Shown here in pieces: positions 1 through 8,464 of a stretch of DNA of 64,000 nucleotides. How positions within the stretch are numbered: position 1 is the stretch's first letter; each line of letters begins with the position of its first letter. The notes under the pieces were generated by a model. That model was given only the letters and a program-made list of their open reading frames with translations, was not told the origin of the DNA and did no database searches. A program made the position numbers and the translations under genes. Source of the DNA: Stappia taiwanensis (GTDB lineage: Bacteria; Pseudomonadota; Alphaproteobacteria; Rhizobiales; Stappiaceae); NCBI RefSeq assembly GCF_014635285.1, contig NZ_BMCR01000003.1, positions 620,001 through 684,000 of the forward strand, read 5' to 3'.

Positions 1-724
1 GCCGGACGGTCTGCGCGCCTGTGCCGAGTTCGACGCCGAGGCGGTGGCCGCGGCCGAGGCGCGCGGCGAGGCCGATGCGGTGGCGCTGCTGGGGCGCGGC
101 CATCTGGCGATGACCGTCGATCAGGGCGCGAACATGAACCGCTATCAGGGGATTGTCGCGCTCGACGGCCATTCGCTGGAAGAGGTCGCGCATCAGTACT
201 TTGCCCAGTCGGAGCAGATCCCGACCATCGTCCGCCTGGCGGTGGGCGAGATGCTCGACCGCCGCGAGGGCGACAGCCCGCGCCATTCCTGGCTGGCGGG
301 CGGTATTCTGGCGCAGTTCCTGCCCGAAGCGCCGGAACGGATGCGCCAGCCGGACCTGCACCCCGGGGACGCGCCGGAAGGCGTGAAGCCGCATGAGGTG
401 GACGAGGATGAGGCCTGGCGGGAGGCGCGCGCGCTGGTCGGCACCGTGCGCGACGACGAGCTCGGCGATCCGGAAATGACCGCCGAACGGCTCCTGTTTC
501 GGCTGTTCCATGAACGCGGTGTGCGCATCTTCACGCCGCAGCCTTTGACCGACCGCTGCCGCTGCTCCGATGCGCGCATCCGCAAGATGCTCGCCGGCTT
601 CTCGGCGGACGATCTCGACCACATGACCGTGGATGGCCGGATCGAGGTCACCTGCCGGTTCTGCAATGCCCGCTACGATTACGACGCGGGCGAGATCGTG
701 CCGGGCGGCTCCGGGACGGACTGA
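1..724 (+). CDS. hslO: Hsp33 family redox-regulated chaperone HslO (3' part)
   Basis: The reading frame is open from base 2, so the gene begins upstream of the window; an apparent GTG at 44 is internal. Hsp33 is a cytoplasmic holdase that oxidative stress switches on through release of zinc from four cysteines. The diagnostic C-terminal zinc module is present as Cys-x-Cys (codons at 557 and 563) and Cys-x-x-Cys (653 and 662). The preceding segment has the Hsp33 fold signature: an MTVDQG strand, then a YQGIVAL strand and a YFAQSEQIPT segment. The stop is followed by a strong intrinsic terminator. The family assignment is secure; only the 5' end is missing. Confidence 0.93.
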   Translation, partial: PDGLRACAEFDAEAVAAAEARGEADAVALLGRGHLAMTVDQGANMNRYQGIVALDGHSLEEVAHQYFAQSEQIPTIVRLAVGEMLDRREGDSPRHSWLAGGILAQFLPEAPERMRQPDLHPGDAPEGVKPHEVDEDEAWREARALVGTVRDDELGDPEMTAERLLFRLFHERGVRIFTPQPLTDRCRCSDARIRKMLAGFSADDLDHMTVDGRIEVTCRFCNARYDYDAGEIVPGGSGTD

Positions 725-753
725 GACAAGCCACGAAGACGCAGGTTTCTTGA

Positions 754-798
754 AAAGCCGCCCGGGTGCCTTGCAAGGTGCTCGGGCGGCTTTCGTTT
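754..798 (+). terminator. Rho-independent terminator after hslO
   Basis: A perfect 11-bp stem, AAAGCCGCCCG (754-764) with CGGGCGGCTTT (783-793), encloses an 18-nt loop and is followed by TTTCGTTTG. It lies 30 bp after the hslO stop, the expected place for its terminator. Confidence 0.85.
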
Positions 799-1010
799 GT
801 CTCGTGCTGTGACAGGCGCTTCTCTTGCAACAAATTGATACAATATACCGGTTGCGTGCTGGTGGAGCCGCCCCAATAGTTCGCACGAACCAGACCCATG
901 GCGGTGTCCTTGCGGACCGGCGCCCCCGCCGATCCGGTTGGCTGTCGCCTGCGTAGGCATATCGACAGTCCGGAACCGGACGGGCGCGCGACGGCGTGAG
1001 AGAAGGGCGG

Positions 1011-2408
1011 ATGTTGAAAGCACTCGACGAAGTCACCAGGAAGACCGTTGGCGAGATTTCCTTTCGGCGAGATGCGCCACAGGGGCAGGGGGCAGCCCTG
1101 CTCCTGGGCCGGATCCTGCTGCAGGCGGCGCTCGCTGGCGCGATCCTGTTCGGCGCCTATCAGGGCATGACCTATCTGATCCTCAGCAAGGACGAGGTGC
1201 CGACCCGGGCCGCCCGCGAGACCGTCTATACGGTCGAGACCATGCCGGTGGAAATCCGCGATCATACGCCGGTTCTGCGCCTTTATGGCGAGGTGGTGGC
1301 TGCCCGCACGGTCGATTTGCGCGTGCTCGTCGCCGGCGAGATCATTCGCGTCAACCCGGATCTGAAGGCTGGCGGCACCGTCGATGCGGGCGCCGAACTC
1401 GTGGCGATCGACCCGTTCGCCTATGAAGGGGCGATCACCGAGGCCCGGGCCAACCTGGCCGAGGCCCGCGCGCGGCTGGCGGAAAGCCGGGGCGGTGTCG
1501 CGGCGGAGACCGCCAATGTGGAGCGGGCGCGCGAGCAGCTTGCCTTTGCCGAGCGCGATCTGGAACGCGCCTCGCAGCTTCTGTCCAGCGGCGCGGTGAC
1601 CGAACGCACGCTCGATGAGCGTCGCCTGCTGGTTTCCCAGCGCGAGCAGGCGCTGGAGCAGCGGCGCAATGCGCTTCTGGTCGAGGAGGCGCGGGTGGCC
1701 CAGCAGGAAGCGGCCATCGACCGGCTCCAGTGGCGTCTGGCGGAAGCGGAGAAGAACCTGGCCGACACGGTGCTGAAGGCGCCGTTCGATGCGGTGGTGA
1801 GCGCGGAAACCGCCGCCGCCGGCCGTCTTGTCAACGTCAATGACGTGGTGGCGACGCTCTATGACCGCGATGCGCTGGAAGTCCGGCTGACCCTGTCCGA
1901 CAATCAATATGGGCGGATCCTGTCCGATGGCGGCAAGGTGATCGGCCGCCCGGTCGAGGTGCTCTGGTATATTGGCGGCGAGCCGGTTCGCTACACCGGC
2001 GAGATCGTTCGCCTTGGCGCGGAAGTGGCGCTGGCGCGCGGCGGCGTCGATGTCTATGCCCGGGTCGCGGTCGCGCCGGAGCAGATCGCGCTGCGTCCCG
2101 GCGCCTTTGTCGAGGTCCGTCTGGCCGACCGGACCTATCCCGGCACGGCGCGCATTCCCGAAGGGGCGCTTTACGGCACCGATCACGTCTATGTGGTGAA
2201 GGAGGGACGCACGGTGCGCCGTGCGGTGCGTCCGCTGGCGTTTGATGGCACCGACCTGATTGTGGAAGGCGAGCTTGCCGATGGCGATACGCTGGTCGCC
2301 ACGCGCCTTGATGAAGCCGGCGAGGGGGTCAAGGTGACCGACCCGGCCCGGCCCGAGGTGGCTTCCGGCAAGGCCGCAGGTGCGGCGCCGGCGGCGAAGG
2401 GACAATAG
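1011..2408 (+). CDS. RND efflux periplasmic adaptor (membrane fusion protein)
   Basis: A 465-residue membrane-fusion protein that would link an inner-membrane RND pump to an outer-membrane channel. One hydrophobic segment near residues 25-50 anchors it in the inner membrane. It is followed by a half-lipoyl/beta-barrel segment (DLRVLVAGEI), a long heptad-rich coiled coil (about 145-245, rich in Ala, Glu and Arg) and the returning barrel segment (LKAPFDAVVSAE). ATG 1011 is preferred over GTG 996 because an AGAAGG sequence lies just before it. The pump gene starts 2 bp after the stop, so the two form one operon. No outer-membrane factor is encoded nearby, so a TolC-like partner must lie elsewhere. 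Substrate is unknown. Confidence 0.88.
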   Translation: MLKALDEVTRKTVGEISFRRDAPQGQGAALLLGRILLQAALAGAILFGAYQGMTYLILSKDEVPTRAARETVYTVETMPVEIRDHTPVLRLYGEVVAARTVDLRVLVAGEIIRVNPDLKAGGTVDAGAELVAIDPFAYEGAITEARANLAEARARLAESRGGVAAETANVERAREQLAFAERDLERASQLLSSGAVTERTLDERRLLVSQREQALEQRRNALLVEEARVAQQEAAIDRLQWRLAEAEKNLADTVLKAPFDAVVSAETAAAGRLVNVNDVVATLYDRDALEVRLTLSDNQYGRILSDGGKVIGRPVEVLWYIGGEPVRYTGEIVRLGAEVALARGGVDVYARVAVAPEQIALRPGAFVEVRLADRTYPGTARIPEGALYGTDHVYVVKEGRTVRRAVRPLAFDGTDLIVEGELADGDTLVATRLDEAGEGVKVTDPARPEVASGKAAGAAPAAKGQ

Positions 2409-2410
2409 CC

Positions 2411-5400
2411 ATGCGCACGCCGGAGTTCGTTCCTCGCAGCTGGATCGGCCATTTCCTGCGTCATCCCAACGCGGCCAATCTGGTGATGGTGCTGATGATC
2501 CTGTTCGGGGTGTTCGGGCTGGCCAAGCTCAACACCGAGTTCTTCCCGCAGATCGTCGTCAACAACATCAATATCTCCGTATCCTGGCCGGGGGCGAGCG
2601 CGGAGGATGTGGAGAAGAACATTCTTCAGGCGATCGAGCCGGAGCTGCGGTTCATCGACAATGTCGATGAGATGATCTCCTACGCCCGGGAGGGCACGGC
2701 GACGATCCGCCTTGAGTTCCTCGAAGGCGCCGACATGCAAAAGGCACTGTCGGATGTGGATCAGGCCATCGCCGGGGTGACCACCCTGCCGGAGGACAGC
2801 GAAACCCCGACGGTGTCCCTGTCGAACTGGTTCGACAGGGTGGCGCGGGTCGCCCTGCGCGGCCCGTTCTCCGAGGATGCGCTGAAGAGCTATGCGCGCG
2901 GCATCCGCGACGACCTGATCGAGCGCGGCATCGACAAGGTGACCTTTTCCGGCTTCCGGGATACCGAATACGTGGTGCGCCTGCCCGAGCGCGAGCTGCG
3001 CCGTCTCGACATGACCATCGCCGATGTGTCGCAAAAGGTCGCCGAGAACACCCGCGATCTTCCCTCCGGCGATCTGAGCGGCGGGGTCGAACGGCAGATC
3101 CGCGCGGTGGCCGACACCACCTCGCCGGCGGCCATCGGCCGGATCACCGTCAAGTCCTTCCCCACCGGCGAGAAGGTGCAGCTGCAGGATATTGCCCGCG
3201 TCACCAAGGAGTTCGATGACGATCAGGTGATCGGCTATTCCGACGGGGTGCGCGCGGTGGAGTTGACCGTGCAGCGCTCGGCCAAGGCCGACCAGCTTAA
3301 GGTCAACCGCATCCTTGACGAATACCTGACCGAGATCGCCCCGCAGCTGCCCCGGTCGCTGGAGCTGGTGAAATACGAGGTGCGGGCGGATTCGCTCAAT
3401 CAGCGGATCATGATCCTGATCGAGAACGGCCTGTCCGGGCTGGTGATCGTCGTGATCGTGCTGTTCGCCTTCCTCAACGCCCGCATCGCCCTTTGGGTCG
3501 CCGCCGGCATTCCCGTGGCGATTCTGGCCACCATCGGCATCATGTGGGTGTCGGGTCAGACCATCAACATGATCTCGCTGTTCGCCCTGATCATGACCCT
3601 TGGCGTCATCGTCGATGATGCCATCGTCGTCGGCGAGCACACCGCCACCCGCTATTCCATGGGCGATGGCCCGTATCAGGCGGCCGAGGAGGGGGCCGGG
3701 CGGATGCTCTGGCCGATCATTGCCGCCAGCACCACCACCATTGCCGCCTTCCTGCCGATCATGTTGATCCAGGACACCATCGGCCAGATCATGGGGGCGC
3801 TGCCATTGGTGGTGGTCGCGGTGGTGATCGCCAGCATCGTCGAATGCTTCTGGGTGCTGCCGGGGCATCTGGCCCATTCCCTGTCGCGGGCGCCGTCCTG
3901 GAGCTGGTGGCGGGTGGTGCTTCTGGCCGGCATGCCGGCGCTGTTCGTCATTGCGCTGGCGGGACGGGCCGATATCAGCGTTCCGCCCTGGCTCGACTGG
4001 CTCGCGGTGCCGGCGCGCGACGGACGGGCGTTCTTCGGCGTGGTGCTGTTCGATGCGGTGGTGCTGGTGCTGGCCTTCCTCGTTGCGGCGGCACTGGAGT
4101 TCCTGTTTCTGGTGCTGCGGCGCATGCGCCAGCGCAGCCCCTTCGATGAGCGGCCGGGCTGGTTCCGGCGGTCCTTCGATGCCGGCTTCGGCTGGGTCCG
4201 CGATGTGCCCTTCCGCGCCATTCTCCGCGTCTCTTACGCCTGGCGCTACGTCACCATTTCGGTGGCGGTGGCCACCTTGATGCTCGCCGTCGGCATGGTG
4301 CAGGGCGACCGGGTCGGCTTCCGCTTCTTCCCCTCGCCCGAGGCGGAGAACATCCGCGCGACCATCGACTTCAGCGCCGGTATTTCGCTGGCCGATTCCG
4401 AGGCGGCCTTGTTGCGGATCGAGGAAGCGCTGCGCGCCACCGAACGTCAACTTGTCGGCGACAGCGGGCAGAAGCTGGTGGTCGCCTCCTATGCGACCCT
4501 TGGCCAGTCCGGGTACAACCGGGGGCGGAACGTCGCCAGTATCGATGTGCAGCTCACCCCCTCCGAGGACCGAGATATTCGCACCGCCGACATCGTCAAG
4601 GCCTGGCGCAAGGCCTTGCCGGAAATCCCCCGGACCAAGCGTGTGGCTGTCTATGAACGGCGCGGCGGACCTCCCGGTCGTGATCTCGACATTCGCCTGA
4701 AGGGCGAGGATCCGGTGGCGCTGAAGGCGGCGGCGCTGGAAATGCAGGAGCTTCTGACCGGCTATCCCGGCGTGGATGGGGTTGCCGATGATTTCCCCTA
4801 TGGCAAGCCGGAGCTGGTTATTGCGCTCAGCCCGCGCGGTGAGGCGCTCGGCTTCACCGTGGACAATGCGGCAAGGCAGATCCGCAGCGTGTTCGAGGGC
4901 AGCATTCCGCGCCGCTTCGCACGCGGCGAGGAGGAAATCACCATCCGCGTGGCACAGGAGCTGATCGGCGATGGCGGGGGCGGGGCCTTGCGCGATCTGT
5001 CGCTGAAGGCTCCGGGCGGCGAATATGTGCCGCTGCTGGAGGTGGTGACCCTGTCGGAGCGTCAGGGCTTCTCGGTGATCCAGCGGCGGGACGGACGCAT
5101 CACCGTCAGCGTGTCCGCCGAGGTCGATCCGGAGGTTTCCTCCAGCATCAAGATCATCGAGGATCTCAGCGACGGCAAGATCCAGGCAATCGCCGACCGT
5201 CATGGCGTCGATTTCCGCTTTTCCGGCCGTGAGGAGGAGCGCAAAGGCGCTTTTGGCGATCTGCAACTGGGCACGATCGCGGCACTGGCGATGATCTATC
5301 TGATCCTGGCGGCGATCTTCGCCAGCTACTTCAAGCCGCTGGCAGTCATGGCGATCATCCCCTTCGGCGCCGTCGGCACCATCGTCGGCCATTACCTGAT

Positions 5401-5812
5401 GGGCTTCGACCTGACGATCCTGAGCTATATCGGTCTGCTTGGCCTGTCCGGCATCCTGGTCAACAACTCGATCATTCTCGTCGCCCGGTTCGATGAACGG
5501 CGCAAGGAAGGGGAGAGCGTGGCCGAGGCGGCGGTCGCTTCCGCGCAGGACCGCCTGCGCGCGGTGCTTCTGACCTCGCTGACCACCATCGGCGGATTGC
5601 TGCCGTTGCTGTTCGAGAAGAGCCTGCAGGCCCAGTTCCTGATGCCGATGACCATCACCATCGTCTTCGGCCTGTCGACCGCGACGGTGCTGGTTCTGGT
5701 GCTGGTGCCGGCGCTGATGGGCATTGGCGCCGATATCGCCAGCCTGTTCCGCATCACCCCGCCGGAAGATCGGGAGGCGCCCGAGCCGATCCGCAACGTG
5801 CCGGCGGAATAA
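2411..5812 (+). CDS. RND family efflux transporter, inner-membrane permease
   Basis: A 1133-residue AcrB/MdtC-type proton-driven pump. It shows TM1 near residues 18-40 with the FFP motif just after, large periplasmic loops in both halves, and the TM4 acidic pair in GVIVDDAIVVGEH that forms the proton relay. The second half repeats the pattern (YIGLLGLSGILVNNSIILV). Most AcrB-type pumps have about 1030-1050 residues. Part of the excess lies between TM6 and TM7, where two additional hydrophobic stretches (about 498-517 and 541-566) replace the usual single amphipathic helix. It is co-transcribed with the adaptor before it. Drug, lipid or other substrate cannot be told from sequence. Confidence 0.9.
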   Translation: MRTPEFVPRSWIGHFLRHPNAANLVMVLMILFGVFGLAKLNTEFFPQIVVNNINISVSWPGASAEDVEKNILQAIEPELRFIDNVDEMISYAREGTATIRLEFLEGADMQKALSDVDQAIAGVTTLPEDSETPTVSLSNWFDRVARVALRGPFSEDALKSYARGIRDDLIERGIDKVTFSGFRDTEYVVRLPERELRRLDMTIADVSQKVAENTRDLPSGDLSGGVERQIRAVADTTSPAAIGRITVKSFPTGEKVQLQDIARVTKEFDDDQVIGYSDGVRAVELTVQRSAKADQLKVNRILDEYLTEIAPQLPRSLELVKYEVRADSLNQRIMILIENGLSGLVIVVIVLFAFLNARIALWVAAGIPVAILATIGIMWVSGQTINMISLFALIMTLGVIVDDAIVVGEHTATRYSMGDGPYQAAEEGAGRMLWPIIAASTTTIAAFLPIMLIQDTIGQIMGALPLVVVAVVIASIVECFWVLPGHLAHSLSRAPSWSWWRVVLLAGMPALFVIALAGRADISVPPWLDWLAVPARDGRAFFGVVLFDAVVLVLAFLVAAALEFLFLVLRRMRQRSPFDERPGWFRRSFDAGFGWVRDVPFRAILRVSYAWRYVTISVAVATLMLAVGMVQGDRVGFRFFPSPEAENIRATIDFSAGISLADSEAALLRIEEALRATERQLVGDSGQKLVVASYATLGQSGYNRGRNVASIDVQLTPSEDRDIRTADIVKAWRKALPEIPRTKRVAVYERRGGPPGRDLDIRLKGEDPVALKAAALEMQELLTGYPGVDGVADDFPYGKPELVIALSPRGEALGFTVDNAARQIRSVFEGSIPRRFARGEEEITIRVAQELIGDGGGGALRDLSLKAPGGEYVPLLEVVTLSERQGFSVIQRRDGRITVSVSAEVDPEVSSSIKIIEDLSDGKIQAIADRHGVDFRFSGREEERKGAFGDLQLGTIAALAMIYLILAAIFASYFKPLAVMAIIPFGAVGTIVGHYLMGFDLTILSYIGLLGLSGILVNNSIILVARFDERRKEGESVAEAAVASAQDRLRAVLLTSLTTIGGLLPLLFEKSLQAQFLMPMTITIVFGLSTATVLVLVLVPALMGIGADIASLFRITPPEDREAPEPIRNVPAE

Positions 5813-5822
5813 ATCCGCCGGC
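5800..5822. terminator. Hairpin enclosing the RND stop codon, between convergent genes
   Basis: A perfect 9-bp stem, GCCGGCGGA (5800-5808) with TCCGCCGGC (5814-5822), has the loop ATAAA, and the TAA stop of the pump gene lies in that loop. It sits between convergent genes, so it may act in both directions. There is no U-run, so intrinsic termination is uncertain. Confidence 0.5.
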
Positions 5823-5834
5823 CTGCGCGCCCGG

Positions 5835-6497
5835 TCAGCCTGCGGAAAGAAGCTCGCGGGCGAAGCGGGCGGCGCCGGCGGCGGCAGCGGTCAGGTTGCC
5901 GCTCCAGGTGGCGGGCGAGGCACCGCGCGGAGCAAGGTCGTGGTTGCCGTCCGGCAGCCAGTCCAGGCGCACATGGTCGGGCAGGTCGATGCCGTCGAGC
6001 TCTGCGGCCGAGCCGTAAGGGTCGCGTTCGCCCTGGGCGATGAAGATCGGGCGGTGGCTCTCGCGCAGCGGCTCCAGCCGCCAGACCTGTTCCTTGTTCT
6101 GGCCCGAGCTCTTGGTATGAAACGGGTAGCCGAGGCAGACGACGCCGGCAATGCGCCGGGGCAGGGAGCCGCCGCCGGCCAGCATGGCCGCGACCCGTCC
6201 GCCCATCGACTTGCCGCCGATCAAAAGCGGGGTGTCGATGCTGTCGAGCACCTCCTGGGCGGCCTTCTGGTATTCACCGACCAGCTTGTCGGCGCGCGGG
6301 GGCGGACGCTTCGGCCCGCCGCTGCGCCTTGCGGCCATGTAGGCAAACTCGAACCGGACCACCGCCAGCCCCTCGGCGGCGGCGCAGTCGGCGAACCGCG
6401 TCATGAAGCCGCTGTCCATCGCCGCGCCGGCGCCATGGGCGAGCAGCAGCGTGGCAATGGCGGGCTCCTTGGGATGGGTCCAGAGCAGGTCGGTCAT
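5835..6497 (-). CDS. KANL3/Tex30-type alpha/beta hydrolase
   Basis: A 220-residue cytoplasmic alpha/beta-hydrolase of the dienelactone-hydrolase-like KANL3/Tex30 group. The oxyanion segment is LLLAHGAGAAMDS, the nucleophile elbow is GKSMGGRVA (serine in G-x-S-x-G form), a late acid follows in AQGERDPYG, and the catalytic histidine is in PDGNHDL. ATG 6497 is chosen over the upstream GTG 6515 because AAAGG lies about 6 nt before it. It converges on the RND operon. Substrate is unknown; members are mostly annotated only as hydrolases. Confidence 0.82.
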   Translation of the reverse strand: MTDLLWTHPKEPAIATLLLAHGAGAAMDSGFMTRFADCAAAEGLAVVRFEFAYMAARRSGGPKRPPPRADKLVGEYQKAAQEVLDSIDTPLLIGGKSMGGRVAAMLAGGGSLPRRIAGVVCLGYPFHTKSSGQNKEQVWRLEPLRESHRPIFIAQGERDPYGSAAELDGIDLPDHVRLDWLPDGNHDLAPRGASPATWSGNLTAAAAGAARFARELLSAG

Positions 6498-6611
6498 CTC
6501 TTGGCCTTTTCTCACGAAGGTTTGACGCAGTCTTCCGCTCGCCTATGTCACGTTCAACAACTATCTTTCAAGCGCTGAATGACGCGCGGCCGAACAAGGC
6601 GGGGAAACGAC

Positions 6612-7481
6612 TTGGACGAAGCTACCATCCGACTGTTGATTTTTCTCGGTATCCTGCTGGGCATGGCCGCGTTCGAGGTGCTGGCCCCGCGCCGGGCCTT
6701 GCGCTTCGGGCGGCAGAAACGCTGGGTCACCAACCTGGCGATCGTCGCCACCGACACGCTTTTCCTGCGGGTGGTGTTCCCGGCGGCGGCGGTGGGTGTT
6801 GCCATGTGGGCGGCGGCCAGCGGCTATGGCCTGTTTGCCCTGCTGAACGCGCCGGTCTGGCTCGCTGCCGTGCTCGGTTTTGTCCTGCTCGACTTTGCCG
6901 TGTGGTTCGAGCATTGGGCCTCGCACAAGATCCCGCTGCTGTGGCGCATTCACAAGATGCATCATGCGGATCCGGATTTCGACGTGACGACGGCGCTACG
7001 CTTTCATCCGCTGGAGATCATCGTGTCGATGCTGTGGAAGGCGCTGATCGTCGTCGCCTTCGGCATTCCGGTGACCGCCGTCCTGGTGTTCGAGGTGGTG
7101 CTGAACGGCGCGGCCATGTTTAACCACGCCAATGTGCGCCTGCCGGCCTGGCTGGACCGGGCGTTGCGGCTTGTGATCGTCACCCCGGACATGCACCGGG
7201 TGCATCATTCGGTGGTGGTGCGGGAGACGGATTCCAACTACGGCTTCAACCTGTCGCTCTGGGACCGGCTGTTCCGCACCTATACGCCGCAGCCCGAGGC
7301 CGGCCATGACGGCATGACCATCGGTCTTGCGGAGTATCAGTCGGACGCGCCCACCGGCTTTGCCTGGTGTCTCGCCCTGCCGTTTCGCAAGGCTGTGCCC
7401 AGATCCGCCATCGCCATGGATGCGGGCGGGGGCGCGCCTGCGGACGCGGGATCAGTAAAAGCTGACAGGGAAATAGCGTAG
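6612..7481 (+). CDS. Sterol desaturase / fatty acid hydroxylase family protein
   Basis: A 289-residue integral membrane di-iron oxygenase. The histidine clusters that bind iron are visible: HWASH, then HKMHH shortly after, and MHRVHHS toward the C-terminus. Three to four hydrophobic segments precede and separate them. TTG 6612 is preferred because GGGGA lies 7 nt upstream and the first transmembrane helix follows directly. ATG 6579 is in frame but lacks a ribosome site and would add 11 residues. Substrate (sterol, fatty acid, hopanoid or carotenoid) cannot be assigned. The 3' end overlaps the convergent next gene by 30 bp. Confidence 0.82.
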   Translation: MDEATIRLLIFLGILLGMAAFEVLAPRRALRFGRQKRWVTNLAIVATDTLFLRVVFPAAAVGVAMWAAASGYGLFALLNAPVWLAAVLGFVLLDFAVWFEHWASHKIPLLWRIHKMHHADPDFDVTTALRFHPLEIIVSMLWKALIVVAFGIPVTAVLVFEVVLNGAAMFNHANVRLPAWLDRALRLVIVTPDMHRVHHSVVVRETDSNYGFNLSLWDRLFRTYTPQPEAGHDGMTIGLAEYQSDAPTGFAWCLALPFRKAVPRSAIAMDAGGGAPADAGSVKADREIA

Positions 7482-8330
7482 ATAGAGTTCCGAGTAGACC
7501 CCGCGCGCCTGCAGCCGGCTCAGCGCATGATTGACCGCCTGCTGGCGCAGGCTGTCGTCGCCGCGAAAGGCGATGGTCAGCGCATGGTCGAAGTACCCCG
7601 GCTCCAGCCACGGCCCCCCGGCGAAGGTGCAGCATTCGCTGGAGGTCTTGCCGTTCAGCCAGAAGGACAGGGACAGTCCGTCACCGAAATGGGCGATGGC
7701 CTCCTCCGTGCCGATGGCGGCGCGCGCCTCGGTCGGGTCGCCAAAGGCGATGATCTCGGAGTTGGGGAAATAGGCCTTCAGGAAGGCTTCGTGGGCACTG
7801 CCTTCCACAACGGATATCCGCTTGCCGGCAAGGGCCTCCGGGGTCACCTCCAACTCGACCCCGCGCAGCACCACGAAGCGGGCGGGCAGGCGCAGATAGG
7901 GATCGGAGAACCGCAATGTGCGTGCGTTCTCCGGCGTGGTCGCCAGCCCGGCGATGATGGCATCGCCTTCCTCGCGCACCAGCGCCGGGACCAGCGCATC
8001 AAACGGTTTGATGCGCAAGGAGCAGGCCGCCTTCATCTCCTCGCACAAGGCCCGTGCCAGATCGATGTTGAAGCCCGTGAGCCGGCCCGATCCGTCGCGG
8101 AAGGAAAAGGGCGGGAAGTCGTCGCTGGCGAGAAAGCGGATCGTCTCCGGGGTGGCCGTCGGTCGGTCGCCCGTGCTGCGTGGGTCCCAGAAATTCGGCG
8201 TCACCACCGCATCGGCGGCATCTTGCGGCGACGCGGTTTGGGCACGTGTGGGCGTCGCCGCCAACAGCGTCAGGGCGATCATCAGAAAACCGAGGGTTGC
8301 AATCAGGAGGTGTCTGCGATCAAACTGCAT
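7452..8330 (-). CDS. Family 3 extracellular solute-binding protein (amino-acid type)
   Basis: A 292-residue periplasmic binding protein with a signal peptide (RRH, a hydrophobic run, cleavage near ATPTRAQ at about residue 30). The core has the family 3 pattern: FPPFSFRDGSGRLTGFNIDLARALCEEM, shown as FPPFSFRD at the start of domain 1, later GDAIIAGLATTPENA and the hinge FSDPYLRLPARFVVLRG. ATG 8330 is the natural start before the signal peptide. There is no permease or ATPase gene beside it, so it is an orphan binding protein or sensor. An amino-acid-like ligand is probable; the exact ligand is not readable. A Cys-Cys pair occurs in SSECCTF. Confidence 0.82.
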   Translation of the reverse strand: MQFDRRHLLIATLGFLMIALTLLAATPTRAQTASPQDAADAVVTPNFWDPRSTGDRPTATPETIRFLASDDFPPFSFRDGSGRLTGFNIDLARALCEEMKAACSLRIKPFDALVPALVREEGDAIIAGLATTPENARTLRFSDPYLRLPARFVVLRGVELEVTPEALAGKRISVVEGSAHEAFLKAYFPNSEIIAFGDPTEARAAIGTEEAIAHFGDGLSLSFWLNGKTSSECCTFAGGPWLEPGYFDHALTIAFRGDDSLRQQAVNHALSRLQARGVYSELYLRYFPVSFY

Positions 8331-8464
8331 GGCGTTTCTTGATAGTGGTTTTTGACATGAGGATGCCCTGCCTGTCCTTCTCCCGCTCTGGCTGATTTGA
8401 CACCCTGTAATTTTCCCCATGCATCCGATTTTTCGGTGAGCCCGGCTGTGGGGAGAGTGAAGAG

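Noticed and set aside
801-1010. Promoter and operator before the RND operon
   Set aside because: Several AT-rich hexamers (TTGATA, TACAAT, TATACC near 835-850) occur, but none pair at 16-18 bp and the 5-bp GCAAC/GTTGC arms are too weak.
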